Source of the DNA: Rhizosaccharibacter radicis
GTDB taxonomy: Bacteria > Pseudomonadota > Alphaproteobacteria > Acetobacterales > Acetobacteraceae
Reading direction: 5' to 3'
DNA: 64,000 nucleotides
NCBI GenBank assembly: GCA_024508355.1
Contig: JAMZEJ010000004.1
Location: 186,001 to 250,000, forward strand
Of this stretch, positions 44,405-53,056 are shown piece by piece (position 1 is the first letter of the stretch; every line of letters starts with the position of its first letter). The notes under the pieces are model-generated. The model was not told where the DNA came from and ran no database searches. It saw only the letters and a program-made list of their open reading frames with translations. The position numbers and the translations under genes were made by a program.

Positions 44405-44833
44405 TCAGGCGACGCTGAGCTTGACGTCGATGTTGTTGCGGGTGGCGTTGGAATAGGGGCAGACCTGATGCGCCTCTTCCACCAGCGCTTCCGCCGCAGC
44501 ATGCTCGACGCCGGGGAGGGTCACCTTCAGCGCGACCTCGAGGCCGAAGCCTCCCTCCGAGCGCGGGCCGATACCTACGGTGGCCGTGACGGACGCATCG
44601 GCCGGCACCTTGGCGTGCTTGCCCTGGGACGACACGAACTTCATCGCGCCGATGAAGCAGGCGGCGTAGCCGGCCGCGAACAGCTGCTCCGGATTGTTGC
44701 CCTGCCCGCCACCGCCTCCCAGCTCCTTCGGGGTGGACAGCGCGACGTCGAAGGTGCCGTCGGTGGTGGCGGCGCGACCGTCGCGACCGCCGGTCGCCGT
44801 GGCGGAGGTGTTGTACAGGACGTTGACGGACAT
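44405..44833 (-). CDS. ohr: Organic hydroperoxide resistance protein Ohr
   Basis: A 142-residue OsmC/Ohr-family thiol peroxidase that reduces organic and fatty-acid hydroperoxides. The peroxidatic cysteine is in [13 protein letters not shown] and the resolving cysteine in [34 protein letters not shown] is the Ohr signature. The ATG at 44833 has AAGGAAG 6 bp upstream; the frame stays open to 45016, but that part overlaps the divergent promoter region. ohrR is divergent, 197 bp away, with a candidate operator between. Confidence 0.95.
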   Translation of the reverse strand: MSVNVLYNTSATATGGRDGRAATTDGTFDVALSTPKELGGGGGQGNNPEQLFAAGYAACFIGAMKFVSSQGKHAKVPADASVTATVGIGPRSEGGFGLEVALKVTLPGVEHAAAEALVEEAHQVCPYSNATRNNIDVKLSVA

Positions 44834-44911
44834 GTTGTCTTCCTTGGCTCGACGCCTGCCGCGGCGCCCGGTTCTATCGGCGGGCCCGATCGGAACCGCC
44901 TGCAAATTCAT

Positions 44912-44938
44912 ATCGCGCACGATCTTATCGCGTGCAAT
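44912..44938. promoter_or_regulatory. Candidate OhrR operator in the ohr-ohrR region
   Basis: ATCGCGCACGAT (44912-44923) and ATCGCGTGCAAT (44927-44938) are separated by CTT. Read as inverted repeats they match at 9 of 12 positions, and they also resemble direct repeats. They lie in the divergent promoter region of ohr and ohrR, the expected place for MarR-type OhrR binding. Confidence 0.5.
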
Positions 44939-45030
44939 GCATTTCTTGAGGGGCTGTCCTGTCGACCTCGCGCTGTCCGTTTCGGCCCCCGGCCGACATG
45001 ATAAGCGCTCCCCCACCGGAGAAAGCGGCC

Positions 45031-45492
45031 ATGTCCGACGAAGCCCCCGGTCTAGACCAGCTCCTCTGCTTTTCGGTCTATGCGCTCGGGCATGCCTTCA
45101 ACCGGATCTACAAGCCGCTGCTGGGGCCTATCGGGCTCACCTATCCGCAATATCTGGTGATGCGATGCCTGTGGGAGCGGGACGAGCAGACCGTAACGGA
45201 ACTCGGACGGGACCTGCAGCTCGAGTCCAGCACGCTGACCCCCCTGCTCAAGCGGCTGGAGGCGTCGAACCTGCTGTGCCGGCAGCGGGACGATGCGGAC
45301 GAGCGGCGGGTCCGCATCCGCCTCACGGCGGAAGGACGCGCGCTGCGGGCTCGTGCGGCTCATGTCCCGGCATGCGTGGGCGAAGCGGCGGGCGGCGAGC
45401 GATCGGAGCTATTGTTGCTGACCCAACGCCTGCACGATCTTCGCCGCCAGCTCGACGAACAGGGCGGGGATGCGACACCGGCGATCGGGTGA
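45031..45492 (+). CDS. ohrR: MarR-family organic peroxide sensor OhrR
   Basis: A 153-residue winged-helix repressor. The reactive cysteine is in [24 protein letters not shown], at the position conserved in OhrR. The DNA-binding region is [26 protein letters not shown], with the wing [20 protein letters not shown] second cysteine (VPACVGEA) may be the partner for disulfide formation. The ATG at 45031 has GGAGAAAG about 6 bp upstream, better than the in-frame ATG at 44998. It represses the divergent ohr until oxidised. Confidence 0.92.
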   Translation: MSDEAPGLDQLLCFSVYALGHAFNRIYKPLLGPIGLTYPQYLVMRCLWERDEQTVTELGRDLQLESSTLTPLLKRLEASNLLCRQRDDADERRVRIRLTAEGRALRARAAHVPACVGEAAGGERSELLLLTQRLHDLRRQLDEQGGDATPAIG

Positions 45493-45606
45493 CGAACCTG
45501 CCGACGGTTGTCGGACCGGAGATGCCCGCGGCACTACCGGGACACGGTTGCTCCGCGAAGGCTGCCGCTTGACAGCGCCGCGGGAGCGCACGATCCGCTC
45601 AGCCCG

Positions 45607-46557
45607 ATGCATATCCTCCTCACCCTGCTGCTGCCGATCTTCGGCCTGATCCTGGCCGGGTGGCTGGCCGGACGTTTCGACCTGCTGGGGGCGAACGGCG
45701 TCGACGTGCTCAACCGGTTCGTGGTGCGGCTGGCGCTCCCTGCCCTGCTGCTGCAATCCACGGCCGAGGTGACCCGGGCGCAGATCGACCATCCTGCCTT
45801 CATCGCGGCGTTTTCGATGGGCATGCTCGGAACGTTCGCGATCGGGCTGGTGCTGGACTGGCGGCGGCCGGCGGATCGGGCGCACCGCCTGGGGGGTGCC
45901 ACGATCGAGGGCCTGACGGCAGGCTATGCCAACACCGCCTTCATCGGCATCCCGCTCTGCCTCGGCACGTTCGGGCCGGACGGGCTCACGCCGGTGATCA
46001 TCGCCACGCTGTTGACGGTGTGCCTGTTGTTCGCGCTGTCAATCCTGCTGGTGGAACTCGAACTGACCGGCGGGCTCCGCCAGGGCGCGGGGCGGGCCGT
46101 GCTGGCCATGATCCGGCACCCGCTGGTGTTGTCGCCGCTGGCGGGCGGACTGCTCAACATCGGCGGGATCGGGCTGCCCGATGCGGTGCGGAGCTTCACC
46201 GGCCTGCTCGGAAGTGCTGCGAGCCCGTGCGCCTTGGTGACGATAGGGTTGTTCCTGCACGGCTCGACCAGCGCCGGCGGAGTATCCGCCCTGGCCGTCG
46301 GCAGAGTGGTGGCGCTGAAGCTGCTGGTGCAGCCGGCAGTGACGGCGGCGCTGGTGTTCTGGCTGCTGCCGATGCCCCCGCTGTGGGCCCGCAGCGCGGT
46401 GCTGATCGCCAGCCTGCCCACGGGTACCGGCCCGTTCATGCTGGCACGGCTTTATGATCGCGAAGCGGGTGTGGCCGGGCGGGCGATCCTCGTGTCCACC
46501 GTGCTGTCCTTCTTCACCGTAGCGGGGCTGCTTCTCGTGCTGGGGCGAAGGCCTTGA
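45607..46557 (+). CDS. AEC-family (auxin efflux carrier-like) transporter
   Basis: A 316-residue protein with about 10 membrane helices of the AEC/MleN-like fold. Typical elements are LNRFVVRLALPALLLQSTAEV near the N-terminus, the helix 4 region GYANTAFIGIPLCLGTFG, and the C-terminal LIASLPTGTGPFMLARLYD. Bacterial members move malate, malonate or other organic acids; the substrate is unknown. The start is the ATG at 45607, directly before the first helix. The stop overlaps a possible TTG start of the next gene, so the two may be coupled. Confidence 0.85.
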   Translation: MHILLTLLLPIFGLILAGWLAGRFDLLGANGVDVLNRFVVRLALPALLLQSTAEVTRAQIDHPAFIAAFSMGMLGTFAIGLVLDWRRPADRAHRLGGATIEGLTAGYANTAFIGIPLCLGTFGPDGLTPVIIATLLTVCLLFALSILLVELELTGGLRQGAGRAVLAMIRHPLVLSPLAGGLLNIGGIGLPDAVRSFTGLLGSAASPCALVTIGLFLHGSTSAGGVSALAVGRVVALKLLVQPAVTAALVFWLLPMPPLWARSAVLIASLPTGTGPFMLARLYDREAGVAGRAILVSTVLSFFTVAGLLLVLGRRP

Positions 46558-46568
46558 CCCGCGCCGCC

Positions 46569-47831
46569 ATGGCGCGGGCGGCGGCGGACGAGCCACTCCC
46601 ACGCTGGCTGGTCGGCGCACTTTTCGCGCTGTTCGGGCTGATCGTGATCAAGGCCGCTTCGAGCGAGATCACCTTCGACGAAGCGTGGAGCTTCATGTTC
46701 TACGGCCGGGATTTGTTCGGCTTCAGCCGCCTTGATCTCGCCAACGATCATCCGCTCAACAGCCTGCTGATCTTCGTCAGCACCCGGATCTTTGGCGACG
46801 GCGAGTTCGCGATCAGGCTGCCGAACGTCCTGGCGGGCGCGGCCTATCTGTGGTGCTGCGCACACGTCGTACGGCGCTCCGCGTCGGTGCCCTTGGCGTT
46901 CGCCTTCTGCGCCCTGCAGATCTACGTCATCGATTACTTCACCCTGGCCCGGGGGTATGGCCTCGCCACCGCGCTGGTGATGGCCGGCCTGACGAGGTTC
47001 CTGCGCTCGGACGGCCGTTCGCGGGCCTACGGTGAATTGCTGGCCTTCCTGTTCGCGGCCAGCCTCGCCATCTTCTCGTGCTTCATGATCACGCTGGCCG
47101 CGGTCGCCGCCCATGCCGCGTTGTCGGCCTGGCGGGCGTCACGGGATGGCCAGCTTTCGCTTCGCGTCCTGTGGCGGTCGGAGCGGATCGGGCTGGTGTT
47201 CCTGGCGTTGTGCGCGGTGCCGATGGCGGGGCTGCATTGGGTATCACGCCCGGGTGTCCCGCTCTGGGGTTCCGAGGACGGGCTGTTCGGTGCGATGGCG
47301 GTGGGCGTGGCCAGGATGTATGTCGGCGACCGTTTCGCCACCGCGGGTGCGGTCGCGGGGCTCGCCGCCATGGTGGTTCTGGTGGGAGCTGCGCGCAGAC
47401 GGTTGTCTTCGCGCAGCCTGTTCCTGCTGCTGGTGACCGGCTTCCTGTTGTTCGGCTTCTTCCTGACATTCCATCTGCTGCATCGCCCGCTACCGGCGGA
47501 TCGGGTGTTGTTGCCGATGATGCCGGTGTGGCTCCTGCTGGTGGTGTGCCTGGTGGACGATCTGGCGGCCCCGCTCGATCCGCGCCGGCTGCGCCATGCG
47601 CGTGCCGGTGCGCTCGCGCTCGCGGTGGTGCTCGGGGGTGCGTTCCTGCACCGCTGCCATATCGCCACCACCAGCGACCAGCCGGGCGCGCAGCCCTTGC
47701 GGCCGGCGCTGGTGAAGGCGCTGGCGGCGCACCGCTGCGTTCCGTTCGCGATATGGTCGAACTACGCCCAGACCTATTACATGTATCGCTGGTTTGGCGA
47801 TGCCATGCCTGAGGAAACGCCCTGCCGGTAG
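46569..47831 (+). CDS. GT-C-like membrane glycosyltransferase (ArnT/PMT type)
   Basis: A 420-residue protein with about 10 membrane helices. After the first helix comes SSEITFDEAWSFMFYGRD, with the acidic pair that marks the catalytic loop of GT-C enzymes. LANDHPLNSLLIFVSTRIFGDGEFAIRLPNVLAG is the usual loop and second helix of the ArnT/PMT group. It likely transfers a sugar from a polyprenyl phosphate carrier to an envelope acceptor, not identified. The ATG at 46569 is preferred; a TTG at 46554 overlapping the upstream stop is possible. It is convergent with cheZ. Confidence 0.75.
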   Translation: MARAAADEPLPRWLVGALFALFGLIVIKAASSEITFDEAWSFMFYGRDLFGFSRLDLANDHPLNSLLIFVSTRIFGDGEFAIRLPNVLAGAAYLWCCAHVVRRSASVPLAFAFCALQIYVIDYFTLARGYGLATALVMAGLTRFLRSDGRSRAYGELLAFLFAASLAIFSCFMITLAAVAAHAALSAWRASRDGQLSLRVLWRSERIGLVFLALCAVPMAGLHWVSRPGVPLWGSEDGLFGAMAVGVARMYVGDRFATAGAVAGLAAMVVLVGAARRRLSSRSLFLLLVTGFLLFGFFLTFHLLHRPLPADRVLLPMMPVWLLLVVCLVDDLAAPLDPRRLRHARAGALALAVVLGGAFLHRCHIATTSDQPGAQPLRPALVKALAAHRCVPFAIWSNYAQTYYMYRWFGDAMPEETPCR

Positions 47832-47899
47832 GAAAGGGCGCTCTCGGCGAGGACCGTTCCCCTCCGCCGGCCGCCACGCCTCAAGCGACGTGCCGAAGC

Positions 47900-48544
47900 T
47901 CAGAAATCGGCCAGCAGGGCATCGATGTCCGATTGCGCCATGGCCGCGGTCGGCAATTGCGGGCCGTTCAACAGATGCGCGTCCTTGCGCTGGCTTTCGG
48001 GAACCATGCCGGTGATCACCTCGTCCCAGCGCATCGGGCCGAAGGTCTCGATGATGCGGTTCACCTTGGTTTCCACGAGCTTGAGGGTCGCCACCACCTT
48101 GGTGATGCGCTGGCCGGTGATGTCCTGGAACGAGCAGGCCTCGTAGATCCGCATCGTGGCGTCCTGCACCACCGCGGCGTCGGGTGCCCCCGGTCCGGAC
48201 GCCACGGCGTCGAGACGCTCGCAGGCCTCCAGGATCGCGTTGGTCGCGTCCGCGGTGTGCGCGACGACCGCATCCAGCTCCTCGCTCGCGGTCGAGACCA
48301 CGCCTTCCGCTGGCGTGCTGGAGCGCAGAGCGGCGATCTCCTCCTTGGCATGGGCGATGGTGCGGCCGAGATCCTCGACCTCGCGGAGCAGTTCGGTCTC
48401 GTGGGCGCTGAGCTCGCCGCCGATCGTGTCGATCACGGCCCGCACCACGTCGGCGACCATCTGCGGCCGCGCCGTCGGGTAGGAGGCACAGATCTCCGCC
48501 AGCCGGTCGGCGAGCGCCCGGACGTTCAGCGCCTGCTCACCCAT
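47900..48544 (-). CDS. cheZ: Chemotaxis protein phosphatase CheZ
   Basis: A 214-residue helical protein that removes phosphate from CheY-P. The catalytic motif ACSFQDITGQRITKVV contains the conserved Asp and Gln. The C-terminal SDIDALLADF, after a flexible linker, is the CheY-binding tail. The long helices before it (residues 20-100) form the four-helix bundle with its dimer partner. Its start overlaps the cheY stop by 8 bp. The rest of the chemotaxis set is at 0.7-5.7 kb, so phosphate removal here could use both CheZ and the CheA receiver domain. Confidence 0.92.
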   Translation of the reverse strand: MGEQALNVRALADRLAEICASYPTARPQMVADVVRAVIDTIGGELSAHETELLREVEDLGRTIAHAKEEIAALRSSTPAEGVVSTASEELDAVVAHTADATNAILEACERLDAVASGPGAPDAAVVQDATMRIYEACSFQDITGQRITKVVATLKLVETKVNRIIETFGPMRWDEVITGMVPESQRKDAHLLNGPQLPTAAMAQSDIDALLADF

Positions 48545-48923
48545 GGCACAGGACCTTCTCGATCTTGCCCTGCAGCGTTTCCGCGTTGAAGGGCTTGACG
48601 ATGTAGTTGGAAACGCCCGCCTGCTTGGCGGCGATGACGTTCTCGGTCTTGCTTTCCGCCGTTACCATGATGAAGGGCAGCGAGGTCAGCCGCGCATCGG
48701 CACGGACCGCCTGGAGCAGTTCGAGGCCGGTCATCGGCTCCATGTTCCAGTCGCTGATCACGAGCCCGTACGGTTTGGCCCGGAGCTTGGCCAGCGCCTC
48801 CGACCCGTCCGTCGCTTCGTCGATGGAATCGAAGCCGATCTGCTTGAGCAGGTTGCGGATGATCCGCAGCATGGTGCGGTAATCGTCGACGATCAGGACG
48901 TCGAGACTCGTATCGAGGGCCAA
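48537..48923 (-). CDS. cheY: Chemotaxis response regulator CheY
   Basis: A 128-residue single receiver domain. The acidic pocket is LIVDDYRTM, the phospho-acceptor Asp is in LVISDWNMEPMTGLELL, the conserved Thr/Ala region is FIMVTAES, and the Lys is in YIVKPF. The EPMTG loop and the KPFNAETL region are typical of true CheY that binds the flagellar switch. The start at 48923 follows the POT-type gene stop by 48 bp on the same strand. It is coupled to cheZ by an 8-bp overlap. Confidence 0.95.
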   Translation of the reverse strand: MALDTSLDVLIVDDYRTMLRIIRNLLKQIGFDSIDEATDGSEALAKLRAKPYGLVISDWNMEPMTGLELLQAVRADARLTSLPFIMVTAESKTENVIAAKQAGVSNYIVKPFNAETLQGKIEKVLCHG

Positions 48924-48971
48924 GGTCGGGAACTCCGGTTGAGCGCGGAGATCCAGGATGCGGGCGAAACC

Positions 48972-50369
48972 TTACGCCTTCGTTTCCACCAGGGCGGTCT
49001 CGCCGCCCAGCCTCCGCCGTACCGGCCGCCTCGCCGCCGCCAGCAGCAGGGTGCCCACGGCGATCAGCAGGCTGTGGAGGATCCAGAAGCGGGAAGCCGG
49101 CATGGTGGCCAGCAGCCCGGCGAGCCAGCCGACCAGCAGGTTCGCCATCACCAGATGCAGCGAGAACGCGTTGACCATCGTGCCAGCGAGGCGCCGGGGA
49201 GCGGTGCGCGAGAACAACGCGATGCCGATGCCGTAGAAATTGCTGAAGCCGACATCGTTCACGAGATGGAACACGACGCCCCAGCCGAGACCGACCGTGC
49301 CGCCGCGGCGGGTCGCCACCATCGACGCCAGGGCCAGCACCAGGGGGGCCAGGGCGAGCAGCACCGAGGCCGCCACTATCTTGCCGATCTCGTCCGGCTC
49401 CTGTCGCCGGCGCGCCCACCAGCGCCAGAACAGCACCGACCCACCGAGCGTCACGGTCCCGATCAGCCCGTCCAGGCTCAACAGCCAGCTTACCGGCAGA
49501 TGATGCCCCCAGAGCCGGAGCGAATAGAAGCGCTCGCCCCAGACAATGTAGCCGTTGAAGATCTCCATGTTGCCGACCGCGACGATCGCCAGCACCGGCA
49601 ACAGCAGCAGCAGTAGTCCGACCCGTCCCCATTCCTCCCGCGTCATGGCCGGTTCCGGCATCACGCCGAGACGCTCCGCCAGACGCGGCTCCCGCGGCAG
49701 CAGGCGGATCCCGGCGACATACACCACCAGCCCCGCCAGCATACCGACGCCCGCGGCCGCGAAACCCAGCGACCAGCGATAGCCCTCTCCCAGCGCGCCG
49801 CAGACGAGCGGTGCCACGATCACCGCCACCTGCACCACCAGCACGAACAGCTGGAACGCCTCGGCGCGATGCGGATCGTCCCGCCGGTAGAGATCCCCGA
49901 CCTGGGTCTTCAGATTGCCGGCGCAGCCCGAGCCGCACACGAGGCAGAGCAGGGCCAGCAGGAAGGACGGCTCGAACGTCATCAGGCAATGCCCGAGCGT
50001 CATGAGCACGCAGCCGAGCACGATGGTGCGGGTGCGGCCGAGCAGGCGATCGGCGACGAGGCCGCCCAGGATCGGGGTGGCGAAATACAGCGCCGTGTAG
50101 ATCCCCATCACGGCGGCGGCGAGGGGCTGCCCCGACACGGCGCCATAGAACAGCGCGAGGACATGCCGGAACGGCTCGATGCCCCAGACACGACCGAGAT
50201 GCCCGGGAAGCAGCAGCTGGTGCGTCATGTAGAGCACCAGCAGCGACTGCATACCGTAATAGGAGAAACTGACCCAGCTCTCGGTGCCGGCCAGCACCGC
50301 CAGCGCGGCGGGGTGGCCGAACCGGCGTCTGGCCGTCACCGCGCCTGCGGTCGCCGCGGTGACGCTCAT
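48972..50369 (-). CDS. POT/PTR-like peptide MFS transporter
   Basis: A 465-residue protein with 12-14 membrane helices. Helix 1 reads GTESWVSFSYYGMQSLLVLYM, which resembles the ExxERFxYYG motif of proton-dependent oligopeptide transporters but lacks its Arg. The loop 2-3 motif GGLVADRLLGRTRTIVLG matches well. The FYxxINxGS region is diverged (QLFVLVVQVAVIVAPLVCG). Peptide uptake is thus likely but the proton-coupling residues are changed. The start at 50369 overlaps the stop of the antiporter gene (4 bp). cheY follows downstream. Confidence 0.78.
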   Translation of the reverse strand: MSVTAATAGAVTARRRFGHPAALAVLAGTESWVSFSYYGMQSLLVLYMTHQLLLPGHLGRVWGIEPFRHVLALFYGAVSGQPLAAAVMGIYTALYFATPILGGLVADRLLGRTRTIVLGCVLMTLGHCLMTFEPSFLLALLCLVCGSGCAGNLKTQVGDLYRRDDPHRAEAFQLFVLVVQVAVIVAPLVCGALGEGYRWSLGFAAAGVGMLAGLVVYVAGIRLLPREPRLAERLGVMPEPAMTREEWGRVGLLLLLLPVLAIVAVGNMEIFNGYIVWGERFYSLRLWGHHLPVSWLLSLDGLIGTVTLGGSVLFWRWWARRRQEPDEIGKIVAASVLLALAPLVLALASMVATRRGGTVGLGWGVVFHLVNDVGFSNFYGIGIALFSRTAPRRLAGTMVNAFSLHLVMANLLVGWLAGLLATMPASRFWILHSLLIAVGTLLLAAARRPVRRRLGGETALVETKA

Positions 50370-52948
50370 TCGGCCGCTTCGTCCAGCCTTGGGCGCTCGC
50401 TCCCGTCCTGCTGATCCGGGTCGGCCTCCGGCTCCGGCGCCGGCAGAAGCAGCACCTCTTCCGGCAGACCGAGGCGCGCGCGGCGCAGCCGCTCGATGTT
50501 GCGCCGGATCACGGGGTGATCCTCCACGAGGCGCCGGAAGTCGCGGGCGGACAGCGCGAGCAAGTGCCCGAAGCGCAGGCTGCGGATGCTGTGCGCCATC
50601 TTGCCCGTGCTCAGCAGCTCGTCCGCGCCCAGCACCTCGCCCGGGCCGTAGTGGATGTCGTGTTCTTCCACATGGGTCTCGAACAGGCCGGCGCTGACGA
50701 AATAGACCGTGCGTACCGCCCGCTCCCGGCGCAGCACCCGCTCGCCCGGTGCGGTGAAGTGGATCGCGAGCGTCATGGCGAGGTCGTGCAACGCCGCGGT
50801 GGAAACGCCCTGGAGCGCCGGCATGGCCTGTATCCGGGTCTCGATGCCGCTCTTGAGGTTGAACCGCAGCCGGCGGTCCAGCCGGTGCCGGCGGGTTTCC
50901 ACGTCACGGTAGAGCTCGGAATGCAGCTCCTCGCTGATCAGGCTCTCGTTGAGCAGCTCGTCGTATTCCTCGCCTTCCAGGCGCAGCGAGACCTGCCGCA
51001 GCATCCGCGACTCCAGGGCCTCGGTGTAGCCCTGGTAATGCAGCCGCATGGTCTCGATCGCGTCCTGAAGCAGCTTCTGCTGCCGGTCGAGCACCTCCGA
51101 CACGATCTCGGTCATGCGCGAGCCGAGCGTGGGGTCGACGCGGCGACGGACGAAACGCGTCAGCGAGAGCGACACGAGATGCGCGATCAGCAGCATCTCG
51201 AAGCGCTCCATCATGCAATACATCAGGGGCGCGTCGAGCCGCAGCCGGTGATGCACCCACTGCGCGATGCGGAACCGCCAGGACGGGCTCAGGCGGCGGC
51301 GCACGGCGCGCGCGTAGCCGAAGCGTCCTTCCAGCCGGGCGCCGTCGATCATCGCCTCGGCGGAACGCAGCAGCATCTCCATCACCCGGCGGGAGATGCC
51401 GCGGATGCGGAACAGATCCAGCAGGATCGAGCGTTCCTGATTGGCGATGGTGATCAGCGCCAGGTTGACGCGCTGCCGGTTGCCCAGCGCGGTGTCGAAG
51501 GTGTTGGCGGCGTTCTCCTCCCGGATGCGGACATCGAGACCTTCCACCACGTGGCGGATGGCGTGGGCGGGGAAGCCGAGCTCGGCCGCCACCTTGCGCG
51601 AACGATCGCGAACCTCGCCGAGGCCGATGCTCATCACCTGGTGGCGGAGCGCCTGGTCGATGGGCGAAAGCTGGTCGAGACCGAGCCGCACCACCAGGAA
51701 GCGCAAGCTGGTGCCGTTGACCAGCAGCGTCACCAGCACGAAGCCGGTGGCGAGGACGCCGATGAAGTGCGCCGTCGACAGCGGAATGCGCTCGTTCTCG
51801 GTGACCGCGAGCGCCAGCGCCAGGGTGATGGCGCCACGAAGGCCGCCCCACACCATGGTCACCTTGAAGGGCGTGGGCACCGGCGGCGACAGCTTGGTGG
51901 CGGCGAGGATGGGCAGCAGGCCGAACACCACGGCGGCACGGGCGGCACCGGCCGCCACCACCGCGATCGCGGTCAGCACGATCTCCCAGCGCGAGATGCC
52001 CACCAGCAGGTGCGGCACCAGCATGGACGCCAGCACGAACACCAGCGAGCCCGCCCAGAACACGAACTGCTCCCACAGCTCGTTCATGAAGCGCCAGCTC
52101 TGCGGCCGCATGGTGGACGGTCCATAGACCGAGATCGTGAGACCGGCGACCGCGGTCGCCACCACGCCGGAGAAGCCGAGCAGCCGGTCGCAAAGGATAT
52201 AGGCCAGATACGGCAGGGCGATGGTGAGCGTGATCTCGCTGGCGGGGACGCCGCCCAGGACGGTCATCATCAGCAGCGCGAGGCGCGCCAGCACCACCCC
52301 CACCACCACCGCGCCGGCGAACGACACCACGAACTCGACGAACGCGCCGCCGATCGAGATGGCGTGGTGCGAGGTGAGCGCCGGCAGCAGCAGGCCGAAC
52401 AAGGAGATGGCGGCCGCATCGTTCAGCAGCGCTTCGCCTTCCACCAGCCGCGTCAGGCGGCTCGCGGCACCGATCTCGCGGAAGATGCCCGCCACGGCGC
52501 TCGGATCGGTCGTGGCGACGATGGCGCCCAGCAGCAGGCACACCACCAAAGGCATGCCGGCGAAGGGAAACAGCGCGAAGCCGATCGCCGCCGTGGTCAG
52601 CACCACCGCCACCACCGCCAGCAGCAGCACCGTCGCCGCCTCGTGCACCAGGCGGCGGACATCGATGGCGAGGCCGCCCTGGAACACCAGGATCGGCAGG
52701 AAGATCATCAGGAAGGCTTCGCTGTCGAGCGGAAAGTCGAGCAGCGTGCGCGCCGCCCCGTTGAACAGGTTAAAACGCGACCTGAGCACGAAGTCGGCCA
52801 GGCCACCGATCAGGATGCCGCTGATGGCGAGCAGAACGGTTTCCGGCAGCGCCAGCCGCCGCGCCACCGGCTGCACCGCGCTCACCACCACCAGCAGGCC
52901 CGCGATCGCCAGCAGCACGGCCGGCAGGCCCGTCACCGTCATGTCCAT
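50366..52948 (-). CDS. CPA1 Na+/H+ antiporter fused to a cyclic-nucleotide-binding-like domain
   Basis: This 860-residue protein has an N-terminal CPA1 transporter of about 12 helices with ATTDPSAVAGIFREIG and LVEGEALLNDAAAISLF, where the ion-binding Asp pair lies. A long helical cytoplasmic region (430-700) follows, then a cNMP-binding-like beta-roll (about 715-830: FTAPGERVLRRERAVRTVYFVSAG, YGPGEVLGADELL). The phosphate-binding cassette lacks the usual GE...R.A pattern, so nucleotide binding is doubtful. The build resembles plant SOS1 and sperm NHE proteins. It probably serves sodium or pH homeostasis. GGGAGG precedes the ATG at 52948. Confidence 0.88.
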   Translation of the reverse strand: MDMTVTGLPAVLLAIAGLLVVVSAVQPVARRLALPETVLLAISGILIGGLADFVLRSRFNLFNGAARTLLDFPLDSEAFLMIFLPILVFQGGLAIDVRRLVHEAATVLLLAVVAVVLTTAAIGFALFPFAGMPLVVCLLLGAIVATTDPSAVAGIFREIGAASRLTRLVEGEALLNDAAAISLFGLLLPALTSHHAISIGGAFVEFVVSFAGAVVVGVVLARLALLMMTVLGGVPASEITLTIALPYLAYILCDRLLGFSGVVATAVAGLTISVYGPSTMRPQSWRFMNELWEQFVFWAGSLVFVLASMLVPHLLVGISRWEIVLTAIAVVAAGAARAAVVFGLLPILAATKLSPPVPTPFKVTMVWGGLRGAITLALALAVTENERIPLSTAHFIGVLATGFVLVTLLVNGTSLRFLVVRLGLDQLSPIDQALRHQVMSIGLGEVRDRSRKVAAELGFPAHAIRHVVEGLDVRIREENAANTFDTALGNRQRVNLALITIANQERSILLDLFRIRGISRRVMEMLLRSAEAMIDGARLEGRFGYARAVRRRLSPSWRFRIAQWVHHRLRLDAPLMYCMMERFEMLLIAHLVSLSLTRFVRRRVDPTLGSRMTEIVSEVLDRQQKLLQDAIETMRLHYQGYTEALESRMLRQVSLRLEGEEYDELLNESLISEELHSELYRDVETRRHRLDRRLRFNLKSGIETRIQAMPALQGVSTAALHDLAMTLAIHFTAPGERVLRRERAVRTVYFVSAGLFETHVEEHDIHYGPGEVLGADELLSTGKMAHSIRSLRFGHLLALSARDFRRLVEDHPVIRRNIERLRRARLGLPEEVLLLPAPEPEADPDQQDGSERPRLDEAAE

Positions 52949-53056
52949 GCCCCGCCTCCCGTCACGATGTTGCCCCTAAGGCGTAACACATCCATGCGCG
53001 AATTGCATGACAGAACCGACACCTATCCTTAACTCACATGACGATCCGCAGCGCGG

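Noticed and set aside
43788..44456. Open frames between the IS5 copy and ohr
   Set aside because: No recognisable protein on either strand; plus-strand frames run into the ohr coding region.
50516..53032. 838-codon open frame antisense to the fused CPA1 antiporter
   Set aside because: Its translation is dominated by His, Arg, Gln and Gly, typical of the complement of helix-rich high-GC genes.
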